From contig JBPYFJ010000044.1 of assembly GCA_051985675.1 (NCBI GenBank), forward strand, positions 52,836 through 116,835: a DNA stretch of 64,000 nucleotides, given 5' to 3'. This stretch comes from JAFAXD01 sp051985675. GTDB taxonomy: Bacteria > Pseudomonadota > Alphaproteobacteria > Rhizobiales > Xanthobacteraceae. The position numbers and the translations under genes were made by a program. The notes under the pieces were generated by a model. It saw only the letters and a list, made by a program, of their open reading frames with translations, had not been told where the DNA came from and did no database searches. Below, in pieces: positions 9,348 to 17,546 of the stretch (position 1 is its first letter; the number at the start of each line of letters is the position of its first letter).

Positions 9348-10238
9348 ATGACTTCGAACCGCCAGGTTGGCGTCATTGGCCTGGGTCTGCTCGGCAGCGC
9401 CATCACAGAGCGACTGATCGCGGCTGGGTTCCCGATCAACGGGTTTGACGTCGATCCGGCCACGCGGGCGGCGTTCGAGCGGCGCGGCGGCGCGTTTGCG
9501 CGCTCGCTCGCCGAGATTGCGACGCGCTGCGATCCGCTGGTCCTTGCCGTCTACAACACCGAGCAGGTCGAAGCCGTGGTGGAAAGCGGGGTCCTGCCTG
9601 CCGTCGGCGCGAGCTCGGGCAAGATCGTGCTCTGTGCCTCGACCTGCGACCCGGATCGTGTCGCGGCGCTCGCGCAACGCGCCGCAAGTCAGGGTCTGCA
9701 CCTCCTGGAGACGCCGATCTCGGGAACCAGCGAACAAGTCCGGAAAGGTGAAGGGGTTGGGTTGCTTGGCGGCGACCCCGAGAAGCTGCAGGAGGTCAGC
9801 GGGATCGTCGCAGCGATCACGCCCGCGCATTTTCATGTGGGCGAGGTCGGCAACGGCGGCCGTGCCAAGCTCGCGATCAATCTCATCCTCGGGCTCAATC
9901 GGCTGGCGCTCGCCGAAGGCCTCGTCTTTGCCGAGCGCATCGGGCTTAACGCGGACAGCTTTCTCGCGGTTGCGCGCAAATCCGCATCCTACTCGCAGGT
10001 GATGGACACCAAGGGCGCCAAGATGGTGCACGGTGAGTTCACGCCCGAAGGCCGGATCCGCCAAACCCTGAAGGACGTCAAACTGATGCTCGAGCAGGCC
10101 CGCGCGCGCGGCCAGCAGCTTCCGCTCGCGACGTTGAACGAGGAGATTCTGGAAGCCTGCGTACGCCAAGGCGAGGGCGATGACGACAACAGCGCCGTCA
10201 TTCGCGAGATCCGGCGCCGACGCGATCCCGCGAGCTAG
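9348..10238 (+). CDS. NAD(P)-dependent beta-hydroxyacid dehydrogenase (3-hydroxyisobutyrate dehydrogenase-like)
   Basis: A 296-residue member of the 3-hydroxyisobutyrate/tartronate-semialdehyde dehydrogenase family. The Rossmann motif GLGLLGSAI is at residues 11-19, the substrate-binding segment ETPISGTSEQVRKGE follows, and the likely catalytic Lys174 sits in GGRAKLAINL. It oxidises or reduces a short beta-hydroxyacid/semialdehyde, but the substrate is not deducible. Its TAG stop shares the palindrome CTAG with the stop of the converging nitrile hydratase accessory gene. Confidence 0.88.
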   Translation: MTSNRQVGVIGLGLLGSAITERLIAAGFPINGFDVDPATRAAFERRGGAFARSLAEIATRCDPLVLAVYNTEQVEAVVESGVLPAVGASSGKIVLCASTCDPDRVAALAQRAASQGLHLLETPISGTSEQVRKGEGVGLLGGDPEKLQEVSGIVAAITPAHFHVGEVGNGGRAKLAINLILGLNRLALAEGLVFAERIGLNADSFLAVARKSASYSQVMDTKGAKMVHGEFTPEGRIRQTLKDVKLMLEQARARGQQLPLATLNEEILEACVRQGEGDDDNSAVIREIRRRRDPAS

Positions 10239-10642
10239 GAACTTTTGGCCGGCCGACCGGCGAAGTCCTCCGCCCTCAGCTCAATCGGAGTGCCGTGCGG
10301 CGTGCGATCGGCGGCGCGATCCCAGGCGTCGTGATAACGGTCAAGCGTGGCCGCGTCGGTGACACCCTTGTGCGCGACCATGCGTTCGAGCGTCGCCAGC
10401 CAGTGCCGGTAATAGGTCTCCCCCGTGTCGGGATCGCCGGCCGCCTGCGCGCGCTTGATTTCCTCGCCCAACGCTTGTGCCCATTCGCTCCAGGTGAACA
10501 GGCCGCGCGCCTGCAGCGCCACCGCCATCGCGAACGCTTGCGCTTCCCACGGCTCGCGAAACACCGGACCCTCGCGGTCGCGCGGAATGCCGCGCACCGC
10601 ATTGAGGGCGAGCCGGGCCGCCGCCGGCGTGACGGCGGTCAT
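10235..10642 (-). CDS. Nitrile hydratase accessory (activator) protein
   Basis: A 135-residue protein resembling the N-terminal part of the nitrile hydratase beta subunit (FREPWEAQAFAMAVALQARG, then TYYRHWLATLERMVAHKG). This is the beta-like activator (P14K/NhlE type) that delivers cobalt to the alpha subunit. Its ATG at 10642 overlaps the beta subunit stop (ATGA), so the three proteins are translationally coupled. A broken second copy of its 3' end lies at 7834-8017. Confidence 0.88.
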   Translation of the reverse strand: MTAVTPAAARLALNAVRGIPRDREGPVFREPWEAQAFAMAVALQARGLFTWSEWAQALGEEIKRAQAAGDPDTGETYYRHWLATLERMVAHKGVTDAATLDRYHDAWDRAADRTPHGTPIELRAEDFAGRPAKSS

Positions 10643-11295
10643 GCGACCTCCAGGTAGGGCTCCCAGGCCTCCACCGAGACCTTCAGGCTCGGATCGCTGT
10701 CTGCTCCCCACAGGTCCCGGCCATCGAACACGACCGTGTAGAGCCAGTGCGGATCCTCGCCTTCGCCGCGCACAACCGAGTCTGGAAACACGTGACAGCC
10801 GCGCACCGCCTCGACGGTGCCGACGTGCCCACGCACATAGCGCGGCAGGCGCGTGTGGGTCGGCGGGTTGATGTTGCGCGCGCGCACACGGTCGCCCGGC
10901 TTGAACCGCGCAGGCGCCCGCGCCGGCCGCTCGTAGGACCCGCGCGTGAGCAATGCCGTGATATCGGCCGCCTTGACGTTCGACCCGGGCGGCTTGCTGG
11001 CGGCGCGCGCGTGACCGGCCGCCATCTCCTCCTTGCTGGCCAGCCCATGCTTGAGGACCAGTTGCTCGAGCCCGCGGCCCCAGCGTTCGTAATAGGAGCT
11101 CGCCAGATAGAGATGCGCCGGAAGCATCTCCTGTTCGGCGCGCGACATGTCGATGTTCCAGAGTCCGGTCGTGCGCATGAGCATGCTCATGGCGAACGTG
11201 CGCCCCTCCCAGTCGGCATGAAACACCGGCTCGTTCGGCTCCTGCCTGACGTCGCCAAAGCCATGCATGCCGCCCATGTCATGGACGCCGTTCAT
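10639..11295 (-). CDS. nthB: Nitrile hydratase beta subunit
   Basis: A 218-residue protein with the classic start MNGVHDMGGMHGFG, the segment EPVFHADWEGRTFAMS, the helical SSYYERWGRGLEQLVLKHGL region, and a C-terminal SH3-like barrel (FKPGDRVRARNINPPTHTRL, then RGHVGTVEAV). It forms the heterodimer with the alpha subunit that hydrates nitriles to amides in the cytoplasm. Its start overlaps the alpha subunit stop by ATGA. No amidase gene is nearby, so the amide would be handled by an enzyme encoded elsewhere. Confidence 0.95.
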   Translation of the reverse strand: MNGVHDMGGMHGFGDVRQEPNEPVFHADWEGRTFAMSMLMRTTGLWNIDMSRAEQEMLPAHLYLASSYYERWGRGLEQLVLKHGLASKEEMAAGHARAASKPPGSNVKAADITALLTRGSYERPARAPARFKPGDRVRARNINPPTHTRLPRYVRGHVGTVEAVRGCHVFPDSVVRGEGEDPHWLYTVVFDGRDLWGADSDPSLKVSVEAWEPYLEVA

Positions 11296-11915
11296 CGCGC
11301 TTTGCCCGGATCGAGCGGCAGGCCGGTGCCGATCATGGAGTTGCGGGTGACGAGGTTCGCGAGCTTGTCCTCGCTCCAGCCTTCGGTGCCCGCCGGCCGC
11401 AGCGGCACCACGATGTAGCGGGTCTCGGCGGTCGAGTCCCAGACCCGGATATCGGTGTCCGGCGCCAGCGTGACGCCGAAGTCGCGCAGCACGCCGCGGG
11501 GGTCGCTGACCGCGCGCGAGCGATAGGGCGCCGACTTGTACCAGACCGGCGGCAGGCCGAGCATGTCCCACGGGTAGCAGGAGCACAGGGTGCAGACGAC
11601 CATGTTGTGCTGCCGCTCGGTGTTGGCGACCGCAATGATGTGCTCGCTGACCTTATCGAACAACCCGGCGTCGCGGATCGCGGCGGTGCCGCCCGCCAGC
11701 AGCGCGCGCTTGAACGCGGGATCGGCCCATGCCTTGGCGACCACGCGCGCGCCGCGATGCGGGCCGACCTTGGTTTCGTAGGCTTCGATCAGCGTGTCGA
11801 TCGCCGCCGGATCGATGTAGCCCTTCTCGGTCAGAATTGTCTCAAGCGCGCGCACGCGCAGCTGCGCTTCGGAGAGTTCCGAACCGTGTTCGTGATGGTC
11901 GTCGTGTGTGCTCAT
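11292..11915 (-). CDS. nthA: Nitrile hydratase alpha subunit, cobalt type
   Basis: A 207-residue catalytic subunit. The metal-binding claw is VCTLCSCY with Cys108, Cys111, Ser112 and Cys113. The Thr within C-T-L-C-S-C marks cobalt rather than iron enzymes, where Ser is usual. The metal cysteines are normally oxidised post-translationally with help from the accessory protein encoded two genes downstream. The N-terminus has a short histidine-rich run (HDDHHEH). It heads a three-gene coupled operon, about 70 bases from a double REP palindrome. Confidence 0.96.
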   Translation of the reverse strand: MSTHDDHHEHGSELSEAQLRVRALETILTEKGYIDPAAIDTLIEAYETKVGPHRGARVVAKAWADPAFKRALLAGGTAAIRDAGLFDKVSEHIIAVANTERQHNMVVCTLCSCYPWDMLGLPPVWYKSAPYRSRAVSDPRGVLRDFGVTLAPDTDIRVWDSTAETRYIVVPLRPAGTEGWSEDKLANLVTRNSMIGTGLPLDPGKAR

Positions 11916-11984
11916 GGTTCATTGTAGCGAACGCCACGAGGGGCTGAAACCCTTCAGAGGCCCGTTGGACCTTTTCGGCCGCAT

Positions 11985-12093
11985 CCTGAGGAGCGTGGCC
12001 ACAGGCCACGCGTCTCGAAGGATGGCAAAAGGGTACGCCCCTAGCACTTGGCCATCCTTCGAGACGGCCGCGCCAAAGCGCGGCCTCCTCAGG
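11985..12093. repeat. Two REP-type palindromes in inverted orientation
   Basis: A left unit (11985-12026) and a right unit (12051-12093) are inverted copies: both read CCTGAGGAG, then an 8-bp GC hairpin, then GTCTCGAAGGATGGC on opposite strands. The left hairpin is GCGTGGCC-ACA-GGCCACGC and the right is GGCCGCGC-CAAA-GCGCGGCC. The stem sequence differs while flanks and base pairing are kept, which is typical of alphaproteobacterial REP elements. The element sits between the nitrile hydratase and zinc-binding protein genes. Confidence 0.88.
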
Positions 12094-12117
12094 GCGAGGC
12101 CGACGATTTTTGCAGCG

Positions 12118-12993
12118 TCAGCCTGCAAGGGCTGCCACCAGCTCCTTCACGTTGTGGCGCATCATCTCGATATAGGTCGGCGCCGGGCCCTTGGCGTCGG
12201 TGAGCGCATCCAAGTAGAGCGTTCCGCCGATGCGTGCGCCGGATTCGCGCGCGATGCGCTGCAAGAGCCGCGGGTCGGCGAGGTACTCGAGAAACACCGC
12301 CGGGATCTTCTCGGCCCGGACCTGCGCAATAATGCGCGCAACGTCGCGCGCCGACGCCTCGCTTTCGGTCGACACCCCGTGCGGTGCGATGGTTTCAACC
12401 CCGTAGGCGCTTCCGAAATAGCCGAAGGCGTCATGCGCGGTGACGAGCTTGCGGCGCTCCGGCGGAATGGTCGCGATCGCCGCCTTGACCTCGGCATCGA
12501 GTGCATCGAGCCGGCGCAGGTAGGCTGCCGCGTTGGTTTCGAACGTGGACTGGTCGGCCGGATCGACCGCAATCAGCGCGTCTCGGATATTCGCGACGTA
12601 GGTCTTGGCATTGGCGACCGACTGCCAGGCGTGCGGATCTACAGCGTTGCCGAGCCGCAGGGGCGTGATGCCGTCGCTTGCCACCAGCGCCTTCGCACCT
12701 TTGGCGGCGGTACGCATGAACTGCGCGGTCGAGCCCTCGAGCGCGAGCCCATTGAGGATGACGAGCCTGGCGTCGGCGAGCTTCTTGGCATCCGCCGGCG
12801 ACGGCACATAACTGTGAATGTCGCCGTTCGGGCCGACGAGCGAGACCACGTCCGCACGGTCACCGCCGACGTTGCGCGCCAGATCCGCGAGAACCGTGGT
12901 GCTTGCGGCGACCCCGACCTTCTCCTGTGCAAGTCCCGGTCCAGATACGAACGCGGCAACAAGTGCGGCAAAAAACCACACGAGGCGTTGCAT
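12118..12993 (-). CDS. znuA: Zinc ABC transporter substrate-binding protein (ZnuA/AztC-like)
   Basis: A 291-residue cluster A-I binding protein with a signal peptide (about 1-23, ending GLAQ). Likely metal ligands are His60 (GPNGDIHSY), His121 (DPHAW), His187 (TAHDAFGYF) and Asp262 (YLDAL). There is no His-rich loop of the E. coli ZnuA kind, so it looks more like AztC. The Zur box ahead of the operon argues for zinc rather than manganese. The ATG overlaps the permease stop (TGATG). Confidence 0.9.
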   Translation of the reverse strand: MQRLVWFFAALVAAFVSGPGLAQEKVGVAASTTVLADLARNVGGDRADVVSLVGPNGDIHSYVPSPADAKKLADARLVILNGLALEGSTAQFMRTAAKGAKALVASDGITPLRLGNAVDPHAWQSVANAKTYVANIRDALIAVDPADQSTFETNAAAYLRRLDALDAEVKAAIATIPPERRKLVTAHDAFGYFGSAYGVETIAPHGVSTESEASARDVARIIAQVRAEKIPAVFLEYLADPRLLQRIARESGARIGGTLYLDALTDAKGPAPTYIEMMRHNVKELVAALAG

Positions 12994-13862
12994 CACGCTT
13001 CCAGGTGCTGCTTGGGAAAGAGCTGCCGCAGAATCCCGCCCATCGGTCCGAGGAGGACAGAACCGAGGCAGAGCGCGCCGGCGACCAGAATGATCGCCGG
13101 GCCGGCTGCAACGCCGGCATGAAATGACAGCAGCAGGCCAAGATAGCCGGAGAGCACCCCGACAGCCACGGCAACCGCGAGCATTGTCGTGATGTCGCGC
13201 GTCCAGAACCGCGCCGTGACCGCGGGCACCATCATCAGGCCGACCGCCAGCAGTGTGCCGAGCGCCTGAAAGCCACCGACGAGGTTGAGCACGACCAGGC
13301 CGAGGAAGATGATGTGTACCGGTGCCCCGGCGCGGCTGATCGAGCGCAGAAATCCGGGGTCGACGCATTCCAGCACCAGCGGCCGCCAGATCAGCGCCAG
13401 TATCACCAGCGACAGCGTGCTGATCGCAGCGATCAGTATCAGGGTCGCGGTGTCGAGCCCGAGCACATTGCCGAACAGGAAATGCAGCAGATCGATATTG
13501 GTGCCGCGCGCCGACACAATGGTGACGCCGAGAGCAAGCGACACCAGGAAGAAGGCGGCGAGCGACGCATCCTCCTTGAGCTCGGTCGCGCGGGCGACGA
13601 CGCCGGCCAGCAGTGCCACCAGCAGCCCGGCGACGAGGCCGCCCGCGCTCATCGCGAACAGGTTCAGCCCGGCCACCAGAAAGCCGACCGCCGCGCCCGG
13701 CAGGATCGCATGCGCCATCGCGTCCCCCATCAGGCTCATTCGCCGCAGCATCAGGATCACGCCGACCGGGCCGGCGCCGAGCGCCAGCGCCAATGTGCCG
13801 ACGAGCGCGCGCCGCATGAACTCGAACTCGGCGAACGGAGCGATCAGAACGTCGTAGGGCAT
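12993..13862 (-). CDS. znuB: Zinc ABC transporter permease
   Basis: A 289-residue integral membrane protein of the ABC-3 family with about eight hydrophobic segments. The block RRMSLMGDAMAHAILPGAA is the diagnostic permease motif of metal-uptake systems. It forms the inner-membrane channel for the binding protein and ATPase encoded either side. The ATG at 13862 is used; a GTG one codon upstream is possible. The neighbouring ATPase gene ends at 13869. Confidence 0.92.
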   Translation of the reverse strand: MPYDVLIAPFAEFEFMRRALVGTLALALGAGPVGVILMLRRMSLMGDAMAHAILPGAAVGFLVAGLNLFAMSAGGLVAGLLVALLAGVVARATELKEDASLAAFFLVSLALGVTIVSARGTNIDLLHFLFGNVLGLDTATLILIAAISTLSLVILALIWRPLVLECVDPGFLRSISRAGAPVHIIFLGLVVLNLVGGFQALGTLLAVGLMMVPAVTARFWTRDITTMLAVAVAVGVLSGYLGLLLSFHAGVAAGPAIILVAGALCLGSVLLGPMGGILRQLFPKQHLEA

Positions 13863-13868
13863 CACAAG

Positions 13869-14609
13869 TCAGGCCGCGTCGACATGGCATTCGTGCGCAT
13901 CGGCGTCGAACGCCTCACACATGTGGCGCGCTTTCAACAGGTTGTCGGGCGTCAGCACCTCCGCGGTAGCGCCCCAGGCCACCGGGGCGCGCGCGAGCAG
14001 CAGCGCTTCGGGAAAATTCGCGCGCACGAGCTCGAGATCGTGCATCGCCGCGATGACCGTCCGCTTTTCCCCGTGCCAGCGTTGCACCAGCGCGCACAGG
14101 TCCGCGACGGTCTTGGCATCGACCGCATTGAACGGCTCATCGAGCACGATCAAGCGCGCGTCCTGCAGCAACAACCGCGCAAACAGCACGCGCTGCATCT
14201 GCCCGCCCGAGAGGGTTCCGATCGGCCGATCTTCGAACCCGGTCAATCCGACCGCTTCGATCGCGTGGTGGATCTCTGCGCTTTTGTCGCCGACGCCACC
14301 GAACAGACCGGTCGAGCGCCACAGTCCCATGGCGACCATGTCGTAGACGTTGATCGGAAAGCTGCGGTCGATATCGGCCGTTTGCGGCAGGTAGGCGATG
14401 TCGCGGCGCTTCAATCCGGTAAGCTCGATGCGCCCGGCGAGCGGCGTCAGCAATCCGACGATGCCCTTGAACAGGGTCGACTTGCCGGCACCGTTGGGGC
14501 CGACGACGGCGATGAGCGCGCCGGGCGCGACGGCGCCGTTGAGATGATGCACTGCCGGGTGCCGGTCGTAGCCGAGCGTCAAATCCCGAAACTGCAGCTG
14601 CGCGTTCAT
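13869..14609 (-). CDS. znuC: Zinc ABC transporter ATP-binding protein
   Basis: A 246-residue ATPase with Walker A GPNGAGKST (residues 37-45), signature LSGGQMQR, Walker B LIVLDEP and an H-loop in AAMHDL. It energises the zinc permease. The ATG at 14609 follows the stop of the small His-rich gene by two bases, which fixes the start. An upstream extension is not needed. Confidence 0.93.
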   Translation of the reverse strand: MNAQLQFRDLTLGYDRHPAVHHLNGAVAPGALIAVVGPNGAGKSTLFKGIVGLLTPLAGRIELTGLKRRDIAYLPQTADIDRSFPINVYDMVAMGLWRSTGLFGGVGDKSAEIHHAIEAVGLTGFEDRPIGTLSGGQMQRVLFARLLLQDARLIVLDEPFNAVDAKTVADLCALVQRWHGEKRTVIAAMHDLELVRANFPEALLLARAPVAWGATAEVLTPDNLLKARHMCEAFDADAHECHVDAA

Positions 14610-14611
14610 GG

Positions 14612-14761
14612 CTAACCGACCGACCACCACACCGCGGCCCACAGCACGATGGCGGCGGCGGCGGCGATCGCGACGCGCGTGGAGGCCGACATGCGTAGCA
14701 GCGAGGGCGTAATGCGTCCGGCTGGATGCACGTCGCCGGGCTCGTGATGATGGTGGGTCAT
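14612..14761 (-). CDS. Small histidine-rich single-span membrane protein of the zinc operon
   Basis: A 49-residue protein beginning MTHHHHEPGDVH, a possible metal-binding tail, followed by a basic stretch and one hydrophobic helix (about 31-46) ending WWSVG. It is the first gene after the Zur box and lies two bases before the ATPase gene, so it is almost certainly part of the zinc uptake operon. Its function is unknown; a zinc buffer or transporter accessory is a guess from position and composition. Confidence 0.7.
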   Translation of the reverse strand: MTHHHHEPGDVHPAGRITPSLLRMSASTRVAIAAAAAIVLWAAVWWSVG

Positions 14762-14775
14762 GGCTGCGATCTGAT

Positions 14776-14798
14776 GAAATGTTACATTATCACATTTC
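14776..14798. promoter_or_regulatory. Zur box (zinc uptake regulator operator)
   Basis: A 23-bp imperfect palindrome beginning GAAATGTTAC and ending ATCACATTTC. It closely matches the enterobacterial Zur operator of znuA/znuC and the alphaproteobacterial form. It lies 15 bases upstream of the small His-rich gene, so zinc-loaded Zur would block transcription of the whole uptake operon. Confidence 0.85.
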
Positions 14799-14910
14799 GC
14801 GCTTTGGTGACAATTGCGTGACGGTGCGGGCGATTGCAGCGCGTCCCACGATGACGTGACAGCTCTCCCCTTGCGCACGCGCCGCGCACCCACTGAAATC
14901 AGCGGGACCC

Positions 14911-15396
14911 ATGCCCACCAAATCGCGTAAATCTCCGCTCGTTCGTCGCGGCCGCGTCGCCGATCTTGACGATCTGTGCCGGCTCGATCGGTTGGTGTTT
15001 AAACACAATTGCATGTCGCGCCGGAGCCTGCGGCACTTATTGGTTGCTCGGAGCGCTCATGTGGTGGTGGCTGAGCACGACGGCCACATCTCGGGCTGGG
15101 CCGTCGTGCTGTTTCGATCCGCGAGCTGGACCGCCCGTCTATACTCGATAGCAGTTGCGCCGCGCGGATATGGGCTCGGACCTGCGCTCCTTGTTGCGGC
15201 CGAACTTGCTGCATTGGCGAGGGGGCGCCACGCGCTGCGGCTCGAGGTGCATGTGCGCAATCACCATGCGATCGCGCGCTACCGCAAGGCCGGGTATCAG
15301 CAATGCGGCCGTCTCAAAGGTTATTACGCCGACAACGGCGATGCGCTGCGCTTTGAGAAGCAGCTCGCGAGGCCCAAACGCGGCACACCGAAATAG
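14911..15396 (+). CDS. GNAT-family N-acetyltransferase
   Basis: A 161-residue RimI-like acetyltransferase. The acetyl-CoA pyrophosphate loop is PRGYGLGPALL, preceded by the beta strand LYSIAVAP and followed by LEVHVRNHHAIARYRKAGY, the usual motif B region. The acceptor (protein N-terminus, amino acid or small amine) cannot be assigned. It is divergent from the Zur-controlled operon. Confidence 0.85.
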   Translation: MPTKSRKSPLVRRGRVADLDDLCRLDRLVFKHNCMSRRSLRHLLVARSAHVVVAEHDGHISGWAVVLFRSASWTARLYSIAVAPRGYGLGPALLVAAELAALARGRHALRLEVHVRNHHAIARYRKAGYQQCGRLKGYYADNGDALRFEKQLARPKRGTPK

Positions 15397-15547
15397 GATC
15401 GATTTTCAATCGAATCGCGGCACTCACCCTGCCGTCATTGTTGGTCGTGATCAATTCGTCGAGGCCGGCGTGGGGTGGGCGCCGCTTGTCAAACACCACC
15501 TACTCGGTCCAGGTTGTGCGCCGATCCACAACAAACATGGAATCGTC

Positions 15548-16558
15548 ATGCCGGCCAATGCTTCAGGTTTGCTGCCCCGCGTCCTGCTCGCGCTTATCGT
15601 TGGGTCCACGGCGGCCAACGCCGCCGACCGGGTTTCGTTCGGCACCAACTGGATCGCGGAGGCCGAGCACGGCGGGTTCTATCAGGCAGTGGCGGACGGC
15701 ACCTACGCAAAATACGGCCTCGATGTCACCATCGTTCCGGGCGGGCCCCAGATCAACAACCGCATCCTGCTAGCGGTCGGCAAGATCGATTTCTTCATGA
15801 GCGCGAACAGCCTGCAGTCGTTCGACGCGGTCGTGCAGAACGTTCCGACCATCGCGGTCGCCGCCATGTTCCAGAAGGATCCGCAGGTGCTGATTGCGCA
15901 CCCGGATCAGGGCATCGATCAGTTCATCGATTTGAAGAAGCTCACCCTGTTCGTCTCCAGCGAGGGGCTGGCGACTTACTTCCAGTGGCTCAAGGCGGAC
16001 TTCGGCTTCGATGAGCGCAAGGTCAAGCCCTACACCTTCAACCCGCAGCCGTTCCTGGTCGACAAGTCGAGCGCGATGCAGGGCTACGTCACGTCGGAAC
16101 CGTTCGTGATCGAAAAAGCCCTGCACGCCGCGCCTAAGGTCTTTTTGCTTGCGGACCAAGGGTTCAACACCTACTCGACCCTGATCGAGACGCGGCGCGA
16201 TCTCGTCGCCAACAAGCCCGACCTGGTGCAGCGCTTTGTCGATGCGTCGATCATCGGCTGGTACAATTACCTGTACGGCAACAACACCACCGCCAACCAG
16301 ACGATCAAGAAACTCAATCCGGAAATGACCGACGAGCTGCTCGCCTATTCGATTGCGAAGATGAAGCAGTACGGCATCGTCGACTCGGGCGATTCACTGC
16401 AATACGGCATCGGCGCCATGACCGATGCACGCATGAAAAGCTTCTTTGAGAAGATGGTGCGTGCCGGCGTGGCGAAGCCGACGCTCGACGTCGCGAAATC
16501 CTATACACTGCAGTTCGTCGACAAGAAGGTCGGACTCGACCTGCGCCCCAAGAACTGA
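15548..16558 (+). CDS. ABC transporter substrate-binding protein, NMT1/THI5-SsuA-like
   Basis: A 336-residue periplasmic binding protein with a signal peptide (about 1-25, ending ANAA). The mature start (RVSFGTNWIAEAEHGGFYQA), the motif GKIDFFMSANSLQSFDA and the YVTSEPFVIEKA block place it in the family that binds hydroxypyrimidine, sulfonate or related organic substrates. The start is the ATG at 15548, giving a clean signal peptide. A matching permease follows 64 bases later, but no ATPase gene is present. Confidence 0.85.
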   Translation: MPANASGLLPRVLLALIVGSTAANAADRVSFGTNWIAEAEHGGFYQAVADGTYAKYGLDVTIVPGGPQINNRILLAVGKIDFFMSANSLQSFDAVVQNVPTIAVAAMFQKDPQVLIAHPDQGIDQFIDLKKLTLFVSSEGLATYFQWLKADFGFDERKVKPYTFNPQPFLVDKSSAMQGYVTSEPFVIEKALHAAPKVFLLADQGFNTYSTLIETRRDLVANKPDLVQRFVDASIIGWYNYLYGNNTTANQTIKKLNPEMTDELLAYSIAKMKQYGIVDSGDSLQYGIGAMTDARMKSFFEKMVRAGVAKPTLDVAKSYTLQFVDKKVGLDLRPKN

Positions 16559-16622
16559 TGACAAAGGCGTCCGAGGACCGGGTCGTGCGCACCTGCCGGG
16601 CGCCATCGCGCTTGGTTTACGC

Positions 16623-17450
16623 ATGAGCCCGATTGAGCCGCGCGCGACCGCAGTTCCGGTCGGCCCTGCCCGGGATCGCCCGCTGCGCGTGATGTTGCCG
16701 CTCGCAACTCTCGCGCTCGCCGCTCTGGCGTGGGAACTCGCGGTCCGCATCAACCACATCCCGCCCTACGTCCTGCCCGCGCCGACCTTGGTCGCCCAAA
16801 CGATCATCACCGATTGGCCAACGCTCGGGCACGCGCTGCTGGTGACGTTGACGATCACGATCGAAGGATTCGTGTTGGCCGTGGTCGGCGGCGTCGGGCT
16901 TGCGATCCTGTTCAATCAATCGCGCCTGGTCGAATATTCGTTCTATCCATTCGCCGTGATCCTGCAGGTGACCCCGATCGTGGCGATTGCCCCGCTCCTG
17001 CTCGTCTATCTGCCGCAGCAGGGCGCGGTGCTGGCCTGCGCTTGGATCGTCGCGTTCTTTCCGGTGCTCGCCAACACCACGCTCGGATTGAATTCGGTCG
17101 AGCGCAACCTGCGCGACCTGTTTGAACTCTACGGCGCGACGCGGGCGCAGCTGCTGCTGCGCCTGAAACTGCCAGCGGCGCTGCCCTACATGCTGGCGGG
17201 GTTCAAAATCGCCGGCGGGCTGTCGTTGATCGGCGCGGTGGTGGCGGAAATCGCCGCGGGCTCCGCCGGCGCCGGCTCCGGCCTCGCGTTCCTGATCGTC
17301 GAGTCGGGGTACCGCCTCAACATCGCGCGCATGTTTGCCGCCCTGCTGCTGCTGTCGGCGGCCGGCATTGCGATCTTCGGCCTGCTCTCGCTTGCGGCAC
17401 ACCTGACGCTGCGGAGTTGGCATGAGAGCGCCGTCGCGGATGAACGCTGA
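16623..17450 (+). CDS. ABC transporter permease (SsuC/ThiX-like)
   Basis: A 275-residue binding-protein-dependent permease with about six membrane helices. The ATPase-contact (EAA) loop is the segment ending ELYGATRAQLLLRLKLPAALPY. It pairs with the upstream binding protein for uptake of an organic nutrient. The expected ATP-binding gene is missing; the next gene is a dehydrogenase subunit. Confidence 0.88.
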   Translation: MSPIEPRATAVPVGPARDRPLRVMLPLATLALAALAWELAVRINHIPPYVLPAPTLVAQTIITDWPTLGHALLVTLTITIEGFVLAVVGGVGLAILFNQSRLVEYSFYPFAVILQVTPIVAIAPLLLVYLPQQGAVLACAWIVAFFPVLANTTLGLNSVERNLRDLFELYGATRAQLLLRLKLPAALPYMLAGFKIAGGLSLIGAVVAEIAAGSAGAGSGLAFLIVESGYRLNIARMFAALLLLSAAGIAIFGLLSLAAHLTLRSWHESAVADER

Positions 17451-17466
17451 GGCGCTTGCAGCCCGG

Positions 17467-17496
17467 TTGACAATCGTTTCAGATGTCCCCTGATAC
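17467..17496 (+). promoter_or_regulatory. Candidate sigma-70 promoter for the 2-oxoacid dehydrogenase operon
   Basis: TTGACA at 17467-17472 is followed after 18 bases by TGATAC, a moderate -10 match, about 50 bases before the E1 alpha ATG. This rests on motif match and position alone. Confidence 0.35.
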
Positions 17497-17546
17497 GCAG
17501 CCCGCGCGTTCCGGAACCTCTTGGATAATCAGCCTCAAGGCCAATC

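Noticed and set aside
12027..12050. CRISPR-like repeat-spacer pattern
   Set aside because: Only two inverted units separated by one spacer; the units are REP hairpins, not direct repeats. No cas genes are present.
11908..13122. 404-codon plus-strand frame across the REP element and zinc genes
   Set aside because: It runs through the REP palindromes and opposite well-supported znuA and znuB; it is a shadow frame.
15400..15416. Hairpin after the GNAT gene (CGATT-TTC-AATCG) as a terminator
   Set aside because: The stem is short and AT-rich and no U tract follows.
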